A stretch of DNA of 64,000 nt from positions 1,488,001-1,552,000 of the forward strand of contig NZ_JAACJE010000001.1 in the NCBI RefSeq assembly GCF_010020825.1, in the 5' to 3' direction. Below, in pieces: positions 27,408 through 36,390 of the stretch. A model generated the notes under the pieces. It was not told the DNA's origin, ran no database searches, and saw only the letters and a program-made list of their open reading frames with translations. The translations under genes were made by a program, and so were the position numbers. The DNA is from Acidovorax sp. 210-6 (GTDB lineage Bacteria; Pseudomonadota; Gammaproteobacteria; Burkholderiales; Burkholderiaceae_C). Position 1 is the stretch's first letter; each line of letters begins with the position of its first letter.

Positions 27408-30400
27408 GTGAACCCCCTGTCCCTTCTTCGCCGCTGGCTGGCGCTGTGCCTGCTGGCCTTTCTGCCTGTATGGCCCGTGGGCGTAGCGCAGGCGGCCTCG
27501 GTGCTGTTCATCGCCACCTCCAACGTGCCCCCGGGCAAGTTTCGCCTGCTGGCCGACATTGCGCGCCCGCACGGCATTGATGTGCAGGTGCGCTACCTGG
27601 GCAAGATCCCGGCCGATGCCGATGCCGGGCTGTTCCAGGGGCAGGACATGGTGTTCTTCGACACCTACCAGCAGGACGACGTGCGCCAGCACCTGGCCCG
27701 CGCACTGCCCGGCCTGCGCGCGCCGCACGCCTGGCTGTACGACGCACGCCCGGCCTGGGGCGGTGGGGTGAACGAAGCCCTGGGCCGGCGCCTGGCCCAG
27801 TACTACAGCAACGGCGGGCGGCAGAACTTCGAGGGCTTTGTGGCCACCGTGGCTGCCTATTTGAAAGGCCAGAGCGCACAGGGCGTGCCCGACCCGGTGA
27901 TCTTCCCCAAGACGGCGGTGTACCACCCGCGCGCGCCCGGCCAGGTGTTTGCTGACCCGCTGGCCTACCTGCGCTGGGCGGGGGTGGACCCCACCGACCC
28001 GCAGCGCCGCCCCGTGGTGGCGCTGGCCGTGCACCAGCAGTACATCGCCTCGGTGCAGGCCGACTACATCGACGACCTCATCGCCCGCATCGAGGCCGCA
28101 GGCGCCGTGGCGCTGAGCTTCTACAGCCCCATGATGGACGCGGGCAGCCTGGACCGCATGCTGCGCCCCCAGGGCAAGGCGCTGGCCGACGTGCTCATCA
28201 ACACCCAGATCATGCTCATGCCCGAGATGCGCCGCGCCGAGTTCGAGCGCCTGGGCATCCCCGTGCTGCAGGCCATGACCTACCGCCGTGGCGACGCCGC
28301 GCACTGGCAGGCCAACCCCCAGGGTGTGCCGCTGATGGACGTGCCGTTCTACCTTGCGCAGGCCGAATACGCGGGCGTGACCGACATCCAGGTGGCCTCG
28401 GCCAGCGGCGTGGGCGACGCGCCCATCGCCACCATTCCCGCCCAGGCCGACGCCGTGGTCGGCAAGGCGCTGCGCCTGGTGGCGCTGCAGCGCAAAGCGA
28501 ACGCCGACAAGCGCCTGTCGGTGTTCTTCTGGAACTACCCGCCGGGCGAGAAGAACCTCTCCGCCTCTTTCCTCAACGTGCCGCGCAGCCTGCAGACCAC
28601 GCTGGCCGCGCTGCGCGCCCAGGGCTATGACACCGAGGTGCCGTCCGAGCCCGAACTCATCGCCAAGCTCCAGCGTCTGCTGGCCCCCGCCTACCGCGCG
28701 GGCGAGCTGGAACCCCTGCTGCGCGAGGGCCTGGCCGCGACCGTGCCCGTGGCGCGCTACCGTGCCTGGCTGGGCCAGCAGCCCGCCGCCGTGCAGACTG
28801 CCTTGCGCGAGCGCTGGGGCGAGCCCGAGGCGTCTTCCATGGTCTTGCGCCAGGGCGGCCAGGCCATGTTCGTGGTGCCGCGCCTCATGCTGGGCAAGAT
28901 CGCCCTTCTGCCGCAGCCGCCGCGCGGCGACAACGAGCCCAGCGAAGTTGCGGCGCAGGCTAACGCCGGCGAAGCTGGGGTTAAGCCGCAAAGCGGCGGC
29001 CGAAGCCAAAAGTGGGTGTCCAAGGAAAAAGCCCTCTACCACTCCAGCAACGCCTGGCCCTCGCACTACTACCTGGCCGCCTACCTGTGGGCGCGCGAGC
29101 AGCAGGCCAGCGACGCGCTGGTGCACTTCGGCACGCACGGCAGCCAGGAATGGCTGCCCGGCAAGGAGCGCGGCCTGTCCGTCTCTGACCCCGGCATGCT
29201 CGCCGTGGGCGACCTGCCGGTGGCCTACCCCTACATCGCCGACAACATCGGCGAGGCCCAGCAGGCCAAACGCCGGGGCCGCGCCGTCATCATCAGCCAC
29301 CAGACGCCGCCCTTCAAGCCCGCCGGGCTGCACCAGGCGCTCACCCACATGCACGACCTGCTGCACGCCTGGGTGGCGCAGGACGAGGGCGTGGTCAAAG
29401 ACAAGATCAAGGCCGACCTGCTGGCCGCCGCCGCCAAGGAGCGCATAGCCCTCGACATGGGCTGGACCGCCGAGCGCGCCCGCGCCGAGTTTCCCGCCTT
29501 TGTCGATGCCTTGCACAACCAGTTGCACGAGCTGGCCGAAACCGCCCAACCCCTGGGCCTGCACACCCTGGGCCGCGCGCCCGAGGCCCAGCACCGCCTG
29601 GCCACCGTGCTGCTGATGCTGGGCCGCCCGTTCTGGGAGGCCGCCTGGCTGCACGCGGGCAAGCCCGCCGCCGATGCCGATGAAGCCCTGCTGACCGACT
29701 ACGACAAGCTCCCCGGCACCGCGCCCTACCAGTTGCTGCAACGCCATGTGGTGCAGGGCGAAAGCACGCAGGGCTTGAGCGCCCCGCTGCGCGAGGCTTT
29801 GGACAAAGCCCGCACCTGGTACGCCGCCATCGGCGCCGACCAGGAGCTGCCCGCGCTGCTCACCGTGCTGGCGGGCCGCCACCTGCCCACGTCCTACGGC
29901 GGCGACCCCATCAAGAACCCCGACGCCTATCCCACGGGCCGCAACCTCTACGGCTTCGACCCCTCGCGCGTGCCCACCAAGCAGGCCTGGGCGGCAGGCA
30001 AGGAGGCAGCCGAGCAGCTCATTGCCGAGCACCGGCGCCTCACCGGCAAGCAGCCCAAAAAGCTCGCCGTGTCGCTGTGGTCGGTGGAGACCATGCGCCA
30101 CCAGGGCCTGCTCGAAGCCCAGGCGCTGTGGCTGCTGGGCACCGAGCCCGTGTGGGACGAGGGGGGCCGCGTCACGGGCGTCAAGCTCGTGCCGCGCAAA
30201 GAGCTGGGCCGCGAGCGCGTGGACGTGGTGCTGTCGGCCACCGGCCTGTACCGCGACCACTTCCCCAACACCATGAAGATCCTGGCCCAGGCCGCGCAGC
30301 TGGCCGCCCGCGCCACGGGCGACGGCGACGAGGCCAACCCCGTGGCCGCCCACACCCGCGCCATCGCCGCGCGCCTGCGCGCCCAGGGCCTGCCCGACAA

Positions 30401-31538
30401 GGCCGCGCAGGCGGCGGCCGAAACGCGCATCTACTCGTCCGAATCGGGCAAATACGGCACCGGCCTGGACGACGCCACACTCGCCACCGACACCTGGAAG
30501 GGCAAGCAGGAGGGCGACCGCAAGCTCGCGCAGCTCTACCTCTCGCGCATGCAGTTCGCCTACGGCGCCGATGAATCCACCTGGGGCAGCCTGCAGGGCA
30601 ACGGCTTCAAGGGCCAGGACGGCCAGCCCATCAACCTCTACGCCGAGCACCTGCGCGGCACCGAGGGCGCGGTGCTTTCGCGCACGTCCAACACCTACGG
30701 CATGCTCACCACCGACGATCCGTTCCAGTACCTGGGCGGCATCGGCCTGGCCGTGCGGCACCTCGACGGCAAGGCGCCGCAGCTCTACATCAGCAACCTG
30801 CGTGGCGCGGGCAGCGGGCGCGTGGAAGGCGCGGCGCAGTTTTTGGCCAAAGAGCTGGCCACGCGCCAGTTCCACCCCGGCTACATCAAGGGTCTGATGC
30901 AGGAGGGCTACGCCGGCACGCTGCAGGTGCTGGACGCGACCAACAACTTCTGGGGCTGGACGGCCGTGGCGCGCGAGATCGTGCGCGACGACCAGTGGCA
31001 GGAGATGGTGGACGTGTACGTGCGCGACAAGCACCAGCTGGGCCTGAAGCAATGGTTCGAGGCGCACAACCCGCACGCGCTGGCGCAGAACATCGAGCGC
31101 ATGTTGGAGGCTGCGCGCCAGGGCTACTGGCAGGCGGACGCCCAAACCGTGGCCGAGCTGAAAGACCGCTGGCGCGACCTGTCCCAGCGCTTTGACGTGC
31201 GCACCGACAACGCCGCCTTCGAGCGCTTTGTAGGCGCAGGCCAGGGCGCTGCAGGCTTTGGCCTGAACCTGGGGCATTCACCCGCTGATCCCGCCGCCGC
31301 AGCGCAGAGTGCGGCCGCGCCGCCGCCCGCCGCCGAAGCCGCCCCCGCCGCTCCGCCCCCACCCCCGCCGCCCATCAGTGGCATGCGGCTGGAGCAGGTG
31401 GCCGACAAGCCGCCCGCGCCGGACGCCAACACTTGGCAGACGCTGTGGGTGGCGCTGGTGCTGGGCGCCGTCATGCTGGGTGGCGGCTGGTGGCAGCGGC
31501 GTTATTCTTTTCAAGCAAAATTGGCCTCTAGCGCTTGA
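27408..31538 (+). CDS. Secreted, membrane-anchored CobN/HmuS-like chelatase
   Basis: The predicted 1376-residue protein belongs to the CobN/BchH large-subunit chelatase family, with the conserved HFGTHGSQEWLPGKE near residue 570. Unlike cytoplasmic CobN of cobalamin synthesis, it begins with a signal peptide (LLRRWLALCLLAFLPVWPVG) and ends with a Pro/Ala linker and one transmembrane helix (TLWVALVLGAVMLGGGWW). It should therefore sit on the periplasmic face of the inner membrane. This topology and the neighbouring TonB, ExbB-like and DUF2149 genes match HmuS of Bacteroidetes, described as acting on haem. Removal of metal from haem or another tetrapyrrole is inferred. The start is GTG at 27408. 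About 20 unusual residues near 510-530 come from a palindromic insert. Confidence 0.85.
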   Translation: MNPLSLLRRWLALCLLAFLPVWPVGVAQAASVLFIATSNVPPGKFRLLADIARPHGIDVQVRYLGKIPADADAGLFQGQDMVFFDTYQQDDVRQHLARALPGLRAPHAWLYDARPAWGGGVNEALGRRLAQYYSNGGRQNFEGFVATVAAYLKGQSAQGVPDPVIFPKTAVYHPRAPGQVFADPLAYLRWAGVDPTDPQRRPVVALAVHQQYIASVQADYIDDLIARIEAAGAVALSFYSPMMDAGSLDRMLRPQGKALADVLINTQIMLMPEMRRAEFERLGIPVLQAMTYRRGDAAHWQANPQGVPLMDVPFYLAQAEYAGVTDIQVASASGVGDAPIATIPAQADAVVGKALRLVALQRKANADKRLSVFFWNYPPGEKNLSASFLNVPRSLQTTLAALRAQGYDTEVPSEPELIAKLQRLLAPAYRAGELEPLLREGLAATVPVARYRAWLGQQPAAVQTALRERWGEPEASSMVLRQGGQAMFVVPRLMLGKIALLPQPPRGDNEPSEVAAQANAGEAGVKPQSGGRSQKWVSKEKALYHSSNAWPSHYYLAAYLWAREQQASDALVHFGTHGSQEWLPGKERGLSVSDPGMLAVGDLPVAYPYIADNIGEAQQAKRRGRAVIISHQTPPFKPAGLHQALTHMHDLLHAWVAQDEGVVKDKIKADLLAAAAKERIALDMGWTAERARAEFPAFVDALHNQLHELAETAQPLGLHTLGRAPEAQHRLATVLLMLGRPFWEAAWLHAGKPAADADEALLTDYDKLPGTAPYQLLQRHVVQGESTQGLSAPLREALDKARTWYAAIGADQELPALLTVLAGRHLPTSYGGDPIKNPDAYPTGRNLYGFDPSRVPTKQAWAAGKEAAEQLIAEHRRLTGKQPKKLAVSLWSVETMRHQGLLEAQALWLLGTEPVWDEGGRVTGVKLVPRKELGRERVDVVLSATGLYRDHFPNTMKILAQAAQLAARATGDGDEANPVAAHTRAIAARLRAQGLPDKAAQAAAETRIYSSESGKYGTGLDDATLATDTWKGKQEGDRKLAQLYLSRMQFAYGADESTWGSLQGNGFKGQDGQPINLYAEHLRGTEGAVLSRTSNTYGMLTTDDPFQYLGGIGLAVRHLDGKAPQLYISNLRGAGSGRVEGAAQFLAKELATRQFHPGYIKGLMQEGYAGTLQVLDATNNFWGWTAVAREIVRDDQWQEMVDVYVRDKHQLGLKQWFEAHNPHALAQNIERMLEAARQGYWQADAQTVAELKDRWRDLSQRFDVRTDNAAFERFVGAGQGAAGFGLNLGHSPADPAAAAQSAAAPPPAAEAAPAAPPPPPPPISGMRLEQVADKPPAPDANTWQTLWVALVLGAVMLGGGWWQRRYSFQAKLASSA
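28940..29010. repeat. In-frame palindromic insert inside the CobN-like gene
   Basis: Two opposed GC-rich segments (GTTGCGGCGCAGGCTAACGC and, in reverse, GCCGCTTTGCGGCTTAACCC) share a TGCGGC...TTAAC/CTAAC core. They encode a low-complexity stretch (SEVAAQANAGEAGVKPQSGG) where other CobN proteins run straight into the PSHYYLAAYLW block. It looks like a short mobile palindrome that kept the frame. Confidence 0.45.
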
Positions 31539-31573
31539 TGGATAAGCGCTAACAGCTATCAAAATAATAGCAA
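31515..31573 (+). repeat. Dispersed palindromic repeat, family A (copy 2)
   Basis: AAATTGGCCTCTAGCGCTTG, a short spacer and AAGCGCTAACAGCTAT, ending just before the ATG of TonB receptor 3. The arms TAGCGCTT and AAGCGCTA pair. It overlaps the last codons of the CobN-like gene. Confidence 0.7.
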
Positions 31574-33706
31574 ATGCCTAGTTTTATATCTGCCCATGCC
31601 CGCCTGCTGGCCGCCGCGGTGTGCGCTGCCTGCGCGGCCCCCGTGCTGGCGCAGCAGCCTGCACCGGCATCTCCACCGGCCAGCGCGCCCGAGCGCCAGC
31701 TGGGCGAAGTCACCGTGCGCTCGGCCAGCAGCGCCATGGAAGACCAGCGCAACGCCGCCACGCAAAAGACCATCATCGACCGCAAGGAGATCGAGGCCCT
31801 GGGCGGCCTCACCGTGGGCGAGCTGATCCGCAAGCTGCCCGGCATCGACGCGGGAGAGCACGGCGCCGATGGCGGCATGAACGCCCGCGCCCGGGGCATG
31901 TCGCGCGACGGGGTGCAGTTCCTCGTCAACGGCGAGCGGCCCACGGCCAATGCGCGCTTTGCCCTCACCGAGGTGGGCCGCATGCCCTCGGGCGAGCTGG
32001 AGCGGGTGGAGATATTGCGCGGCGGCTCGGCCGAGTTTGGCGGCGCCGCGCCCGTCACCGTCAACCTTGTCATGCGCCGCCCGGTGGCGCGCGCGGCCAC
32101 CAGCGTCAAGCTGGCCGTGGGCCAGCGTGGCAGCCTGGCCAACGGCCAGTTCACCGCCAGCCACGGCGGGGGCGAAGGGGGCTTTGGCTGGCTGCTGCCG
32201 CTCACGCTCAACCGCCACGCCATGCCGGTGGACCAAAGCAGCACGCGCACGTTGGCGGGCGGCGCACAGCATCAGAACGTGGTGCAGGACGCGGAGCAGG
32301 GCCGCTACAGCATCAACGAATTCATCCTCTCGCCGCGCCTGGCCTGGCGCGGTGCCACGGGCCAGTTCACGCTGTGGCCCAGCCTGTACTACAACGAGGG
32401 CGACCGCGCCACGCACACCGTGCGCTCGGACGGAACGCAGCGCCACGACAGCGAAGACAACAGCACCCGCATTGCCCGCCTGCGTGGCGAGGCCGAATGG
32501 CGCGCCTGGGGCGGCAAGTGGACGGGCCGCGCCGCCGCCATGCAAGGCCAGCGCAACGCCGATCGCAATCGACTGGGCACGGGCGTTGCATGGCAAGAAA
32601 CCGAGCGCCGCGAAGACCGCGAACACAGCGCATCGCTGCGCTACGACCGGCCCGTGGGCGAGCACCTGCTCTCGGTGGGCCTGGACGCCGCCAGCCACCG
32701 CCGCGACGACTGGCAGGCCCTGAGCGGTGCCTACGCCAGCGACACCCGCTTTGCAGGCCGCGCCCGCCAGGGCACGCTGTGGCTGCAGGACGAATGGCAA
32801 TTGGCCGAGGCGCTCACGCTCACCAGCGGCCTGCGCGGCGAGCGCATGGCCATCCAGGCGCAGGAGCGCGACAGCCGCCACGGCGCGGTCGATCCGTCGC
32901 TGGCCCTGCGCTGGGAGGCGGCGCCGGGCTGGGTGGCGCGCAGTTCGCTGTCGGGCGCCATCCGCTTCCCCAAGCTCGACGAACTCACGCGCGTGGCCTC
33001 GCGCAGCACGCTGGCCAACACCCCGCTGGAGCCCGACCGGGGCGGCAACCCCTGGCTGCGGCCCGAACGCGTGGCCAACCTGGAGGCCGGGCTGGAGCGC
33101 CATGTGCCCGGCGGCGTGTGGGGCATCAACACCTACCTGCGCCGCACGCAGGACTTCATCGAACGCCGCACGCTGTGGGAGGCCGGGCGCTGGGTCGAAC
33201 GCCCCTTCAACGAAGGCGACGCGCGCCACTGGGGGCTGGAGCTGTCGGCCAAGCTCACGGGCGAGGCGCCCTGGCTGCAGGGCCTGATCGGCCGCCAGGG
33301 CAGCGTGCGCGCGCAGTTCACGCTGCCGCGTGGCGAGGTTCAGGATGCCGTGCTGGGCCTCACCCGCGCCCCGCGCGAGCTGCCGCGCTACCAGTTCACG
33401 CTGGGCTACGAGGGCAGCCTGCCTGCGTGGCAATCCACCTGGGGCTTTCAGTGGCAGCACCAGGCCGCCCTGCGCACCCAGGTGCCCGGCGAGGTGCAGG
33501 CCACCACGCAATCGCGTAACCTGCTGGATGCACACTTCGTGCGCCGCCTCACGCCCGCGCTCAACCTGCGCCTGTCGGTGCAGAACCTGCTGGGCACCAG
33601 CACCTGGCGCACGGCTTCGTCCGCCCAGGGCGGCCAGCCCTGGGCGCTGACCACCAGCGACCATGGCCAGCGCACCTGGCTGCTGGCGCTGGAAGGCAAG
33701 TGGTAA
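31574..33706 (+). CDS. TonB-dependent receptor 3
   Basis: The predicted protein has 710 residues. The signal peptide (ARLLAAAVCAACAAPVLAQ) is followed by a Pro/Ala linker and a TonB-box-like LGEVTVRSA. The plug has LGGLTVGELIRKLPGIDAGE and LERVEILRGGSAEFGGAAPV, and the barrel ends in LLALEGKW, with the terminal tryptophan accepted in place of the usual phenylalanine. The plug is shorter and less typical than in receptors 1 and 2, so it may serve a different ligand form. It follows the CobN-like gene by only 35 bases that hold a repeat. Ligand unknown. Confidence 0.85.
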   Translation: MPSFISAHARLLAAAVCAACAAPVLAQQPAPASPPASAPERQLGEVTVRSASSAMEDQRNAATQKTIIDRKEIEALGGLTVGELIRKLPGIDAGEHGADGGMNARARGMSRDGVQFLVNGERPTANARFALTEVGRMPSGELERVEILRGGSAEFGGAAPVTVNLVMRRPVARAATSVKLAVGQRGSLANGQFTASHGGGEGGFGWLLPLTLNRHAMPVDQSSTRTLAGGAQHQNVVQDAEQGRYSINEFILSPRLAWRGATGQFTLWPSLYYNEGDRATHTVRSDGTQRHDSEDNSTRIARLRGEAEWRAWGGKWTGRAAAMQGQRNADRNRLGTGVAWQETERREDREHSASLRYDRPVGEHLLSVGLDAASHRRDDWQALSGAYASDTRFAGRARQGTLWLQDEWQLAEALTLTSGLRGERMAIQAQERDSRHGAVDPSLALRWEAAPGWVARSSLSGAIRFPKLDELTRVASRSTLANTPLEPDRGGNPWLRPERVANLEAGLERHVPGGVWGINTYLRRTQDFIERRTLWEAGRWVERPFNEGDARHWGLELSAKLTGEAPWLQGLIGRQGSVRAQFTLPRGEVQDAVLGLTRAPRELPRYQFTLGYEGSLPAWQSTWGFQWQHQAALRTQVPGEVQATTQSRNLLDAHFVRRLTPALNLRLSVQNLLGTSTWRTASSAQGGQPWALTTSDHGQRTWLLALEGKW

Positions 33707-33734
33707 GCGTATTCACCCACACACAAGGTTTCCC

Positions 33735-34637
33735 ATGGCACCGCAAGCAAGTTCATTCCCTCTTCGTCACCTGACCGTTGCACTGGCCTGTGCGGGCCTG
33801 GCGCTCGCGCTGGCAGGCTGCGCCGGCGCGCCGCCGCAGGCCGCCGCGCCGCGCCAGCCTCAGGGCCAGCCGGGCTACTCTGCCCAGGCGGCCCAGGCCA
33901 CGCAGCCTGCGCTGGCGCAGTATTCGCTGGTGCACGCCGCGCACCTGCCGCACCTGGCCTGGGCGCTCAAGGGCCAGACCACGGCGCTGGCCCTGAACGA
34001 GGTGCAGCGCGGCACCCTGGCGGCCCTGGCCTTCGAGGTGCGCGACCAGTTGCAGCCCCGGCTGGAGCAGGCCCGCGCCGCGGAGCAGGACATCGCCCAG
34101 GCCGCGCTCGCAGGCGCCAGCGTGCAGCAGTTGGCCGCACGGCTGGACCGCCTGCAGCAGCTCAAGCGCGAGGCCGCGCAGGCGCAGATCGACGCCACCC
34201 AGCGCATCCGTGCCACGCTGGACGCCGCCCAGTACCAGCAACTGCGCCAGCGCGCGCTCGCCCTGGCGCCAGCCGCGCCCGCCATGCCTGAATACTCGCT
34301 GCTGCTGCCCGCCCACCTGCCGCACCTGATGCCTTATGTGCCCCAACTGGACGCATCGGCCGAGCACCGGCAGGCCCTGTCGCGCCATGCCGACGAGCAG
34401 GTGCGCCCCGCGCTGCGCCCGCGCCTGCAGCAGGCCCAGCAACTGGAGCAGGAGATTGCCCGCGCCGCGCTCGATGGCCGCAGCGCGCAAGACCTGGCGC
34501 CCCAGCTCGACCGCCTGGCCCAGCTCAAGCGCGAGGCGGCAGAAATCCACCTGCGCTGCATCGCCCAGGTGCGCCAGACCCTGCCGCCCGGCCAGTACGC
34601 GCGCCTGCTGGCGCTGGCCCAGCCCGCGGCGCGTTGA
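33735..34637 (+). CDS. Lipoprotein with two Spy/CpxP-like repeats
   Basis: The protein has 300 residues. A lipobox LALAGCAG places a lipidated cysteine near residue 24. Two homologous units of about 110 residues follow. Unit 1 opens QYSLVHAAHLPHLAWAL and unit 2 opens EYSLLLPAHLPHLMPYV; both continue with EQ(D/E)IA(Q/R)AAL, LDRL(Q/A)QLKREAA and a late QYxxLxxLA motif. The helical, glutamine-rich pattern recalls CpxP/Spy periplasmic proteins. The paired H-x2-H-L-P-H clusters could bind metal or haem. Inside this cluster it occupies the slot of an HmuY-like accessory lipoprotein, but that functional match is inference. The outer or inner membrane location cannot be decided. Confidence 0.7.
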   Translation: MAPQASSFPLRHLTVALACAGLALALAGCAGAPPQAAAPRQPQGQPGYSAQAAQATQPALAQYSLVHAAHLPHLAWALKGQTTALALNEVQRGTLAALAFEVRDQLQPRLEQARAAEQDIAQAALAGASVQQLAARLDRLQQLKREAAQAQIDATQRIRATLDAAQYQQLRQRALALAPAAPAMPEYSLLLPAHLPHLMPYVPQLDASAEHRQALSRHADEQVRPALRPRLQQAQQLEQEIARAALDGRSAQDLAPQLDRLAQLKREAAEIHLRCIAQVRQTLPPGQYARLLALAQPAAR

Positions 34638-34676
34638 TCCACTTTCCCATATCACGATTTCACGGAGTTTTTTCGC

Positions 34677-35213
34677 ATGAGCCATTTGCTTGAATCCCTG
34701 ATGTACCAGGCCAGCCAGGTCTTTCTGTTCCCCACCCTGGTGGTGATTGCCGTGCTGTTCGTCTATGCCTTCTTTCTGTTGGGCATGTTTGCCATGCAGT
34801 GGTGGCAGCGCCGCCAGGGGCAGGGCGGCCAGCCCACGCGCGGCCACCACCTGCTGGCCTGGGCGCAGGCCCAGCCCGGCGCCAGCGCCGACGAACTGGA
34901 CGTGAAGGCGCACCAGTTGCTGGAACTGCCGCGCATCGCCACGCGCGTGGCGCCCATGCTGGGGCTGATCGCCACCATGATCCCCATGGGCCCGGCGCTC
35001 AAGGGCTTGTCGGACGGCAACCTGGGCCAGGTGTCGGACAACCTGGCAGTGGCCTTTGCGGCGGTGATCCTGTCGCTCATTGCCGCCGCCATCACCTTCT
35101 GGGTGGTGTCGGTGCAGCGGCGCTGGCTGGCCGAGGAACTGGTGTGGCTGCAGCGCCAGGGCGTGCGCACCCCGGCCGCAGGCCACCTGGCCGAAGCAGG
35201 GAGTGAAGCATGA
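34677..35213 (+). CDS. MotA/TolQ/ExbB-family proton channel protein (HmuT-like)
   Basis: The protein has 178 residues and three predicted membrane helices: LVVIAVLFVYAFFLLGMF near the N-terminus, APMLGLIATMIPMGPALKGL in the middle and LAVAFAAVILSLIAAAITFW near residue 130. The spacing and the conserved small-residue helix fit the TolQ/ExbB/MotA family. With the DUF2149 protein, which it overlaps by 4 bases, it probably makes a dedicated ExbB-ExbD-like motor for the CobN-like or TonB-dependent step. The ATG at 34677 has ACGGAG upstream. Confidence 0.85.
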   Translation: MSHLLESLMYQASQVFLFPTLVVIAVLFVYAFFLLGMFAMQWWQRRQGQGGQPTRGHHLLAWAQAQPGASADELDVKAHQLLELPRIATRVAPMLGLIATMIPMGPALKGLSDGNLGQVSDNLAVAFAAVILSLIAAAITFWVVSVQRRWLAEELVWLQRQGVRTPAAGHLAEAGSEA

Positions 35214-35596
35214 AATTCCTCGACGAAACCGAAGCCGACGACCCCATCCTCTCGGTCGTCAACCTCATCGACGTGTTCCTGGTGGTGATCGCCGCGCTGC
35301 TCATCACCGTGGCCAAGAACCCGCTGCTCAGCCCTTTCTCCAAGCAGGACGTCACCGTCATCACCGACGCGGGCAAGCCCACCATGGAAGTGATCCAGAA
35401 GCGCGGCGAGAAGATCGAAAAATACAAGGCCAGCGGCGAGATCGGCGAGGGCGACGGCGAGAAAGCCGGCGTGGCCTACCGCATGAAGGACGGCTCCATG
35501 GTCTATGTGCCCGAAGGCGGCGCGGCGGACCAGGCCACAGCCCCTGCACCCCTCAACAACCTGGGCGCAGCCCCCGGCGGCATGGGGCCTCGCTGA
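35210..35596 (+). CDS. DUF2149 protein, ExbD-like (HmuU-like)
   Basis: The protein has 128 residues. A short acidic N-terminus (MKFLDETEADDPILSVVNLI) leads into a single membrane helix with an aspartate at its start (LIDVFLVVIAALLITVAKNP), as in ExbD/TolR. A small periplasmic domain (VTVITDAGKPTMEVIQKRGE) follows and the end is Pro/Ala-rich. DUF2149 proteins accompany CobN-like and MotA/ExbB-like genes in Bacteroidetes hmu loci and in archaea. It overlaps both neighbours, 4 bases with the ExbB-like gene and 1 base with the permease, so all are coupled. Confidence 0.85.
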   Translation: MKFLDETEADDPILSVVNLIDVFLVVIAALLITVAKNPLLSPFSKQDVTVITDAGKPTMEVIQKRGEKIEKYKASGEIGEGDGEKAGVAYRMKDGSMVYVPEGGAADQATAPAPLNNLGAAPGGMGPR

Positions 35597-36390
35597 TGCT
35601 GCGTGTGCTCTGGCGCGTGCTCTCGGGCCTGCCCGCCTACCTGTGGAGCGGCTGGGGCGCGGCCGCCAGCCTGTTGCTGCTGCTGGCCACCTGGGAGGCC
35701 GTGGCCGCGCTGTACGACCCGCTCATCCTGCCCGACCCGCTCACCGCCTTTGCCGCGTTGGGGGCGCAGGTGCAGCAGGGCGCCGCCGGGCCCGCGCTGT
35801 GGGCCACGGCGCGGCGCGCCTTCATGGGGCTGGTGCTGGCGCTGGGCGTGGGCAGCGTGCTCGGGCTGTTGGCGGGCCTCTCCGTCACGGCCTCGGTGCT
35901 GTCGCGCCCGCTGGTCACGGTGCTGCTGGGCACGCCGCCCATCGCCTGGCTGGTGCTGGCCATGCTGTGGTTCGGCATGAGCGACGGCACGCCCGTGTTC
36001 ACCGTGTTCATTGCCTGTTTCCCCGTGGTGTTTGCCAGCGCGCTGCAGGGCACGCGCACGCTCGATTTGCAGCTGCGCGACATGGCGCGCGCCTACCGTC
36101 TGCCGCTGGGCATGGCGCTGCGCGAGGTGTATGGGCCGCATGTGCTGTCGTACCTGTTCCCGGCCTGGGTCACCGCGCTGGGCAGCGCCTGGAAGGTGGC
36201 CGTGATGGCCGAGCTGCTCGCCAGCACCGACGGCGTGGGCGCCGCGCTCGCGGCCAGCCGCTCGCAGCTGGACACCGCCACCACCCTGGGCTGGATCAGC
36301 GCCGTGGTGGGCTGCCTGCTGGTCGTCGAATACGGATTTTTGGAACCGCTCAAGCGCGAAGTCGAACGCTGGCGGGAGGCGCCGCGATGA
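35596..36390 (+). CDS. ABC transporter permease (NitT/TauT, SsuC-like)
   Basis: The protein has 264 residues with about six membrane helices. It carries the BPD-permease EAA-like loop (LDLQLRDMARAYRLPLGMAL, then EVYGPHVLSYLFPAW). Related transporters import nitrate, taurine, sulfonates or thiamine precursors. The start is set by a TGATG junction with the DUF2149 gene. It is coupled to the ATPase by an ATGA overlap. Its partner binding protein is probably the one at 24122-25147. The substrate is unknown; cluster context suggests a tetrapyrrole or a metal-related ligand. Confidence 0.85.
   Translation: MLRVLWRVLSGLPAYLWSGWGAAASLLLLLATWEAVAALYDPLILPDPLTAFAALGAQVQQGAAGPALWATARRAFMGLVLALGVGSVLGLLAGLSVTASVLSRPLVTVLLGTPPIAWLVLAMLWFGMSDGTPVFTVFIACFPVVFASALQGTRTLDLQLRDMARAYRLPLGMALREVYGPHVLSYLFPAWVTALGSAWKVAVMAELLASTDGVGAALAASRSQLDTATTLGWISAVVGCLLVVEYGFLEPLKREVERWREAPR

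Noticed and set aside
27342-31277. Open frame of 1311 codons on the minus strand opposite the CobN-like gene
   Set aside because: It is the antisense shadow of a high-GC gene; composition is Val/Gly/His/Arg-rich without motifs, while the plus strand carries a complete chelatase.
27408-31538. Reading the CobN-like protein as cobaltochelatase of B12 synthesis
   Set aside because: It has a signal peptide and a C-terminal membrane anchor, and no cobalamin-synthesis, CobS or CobT genes are present.
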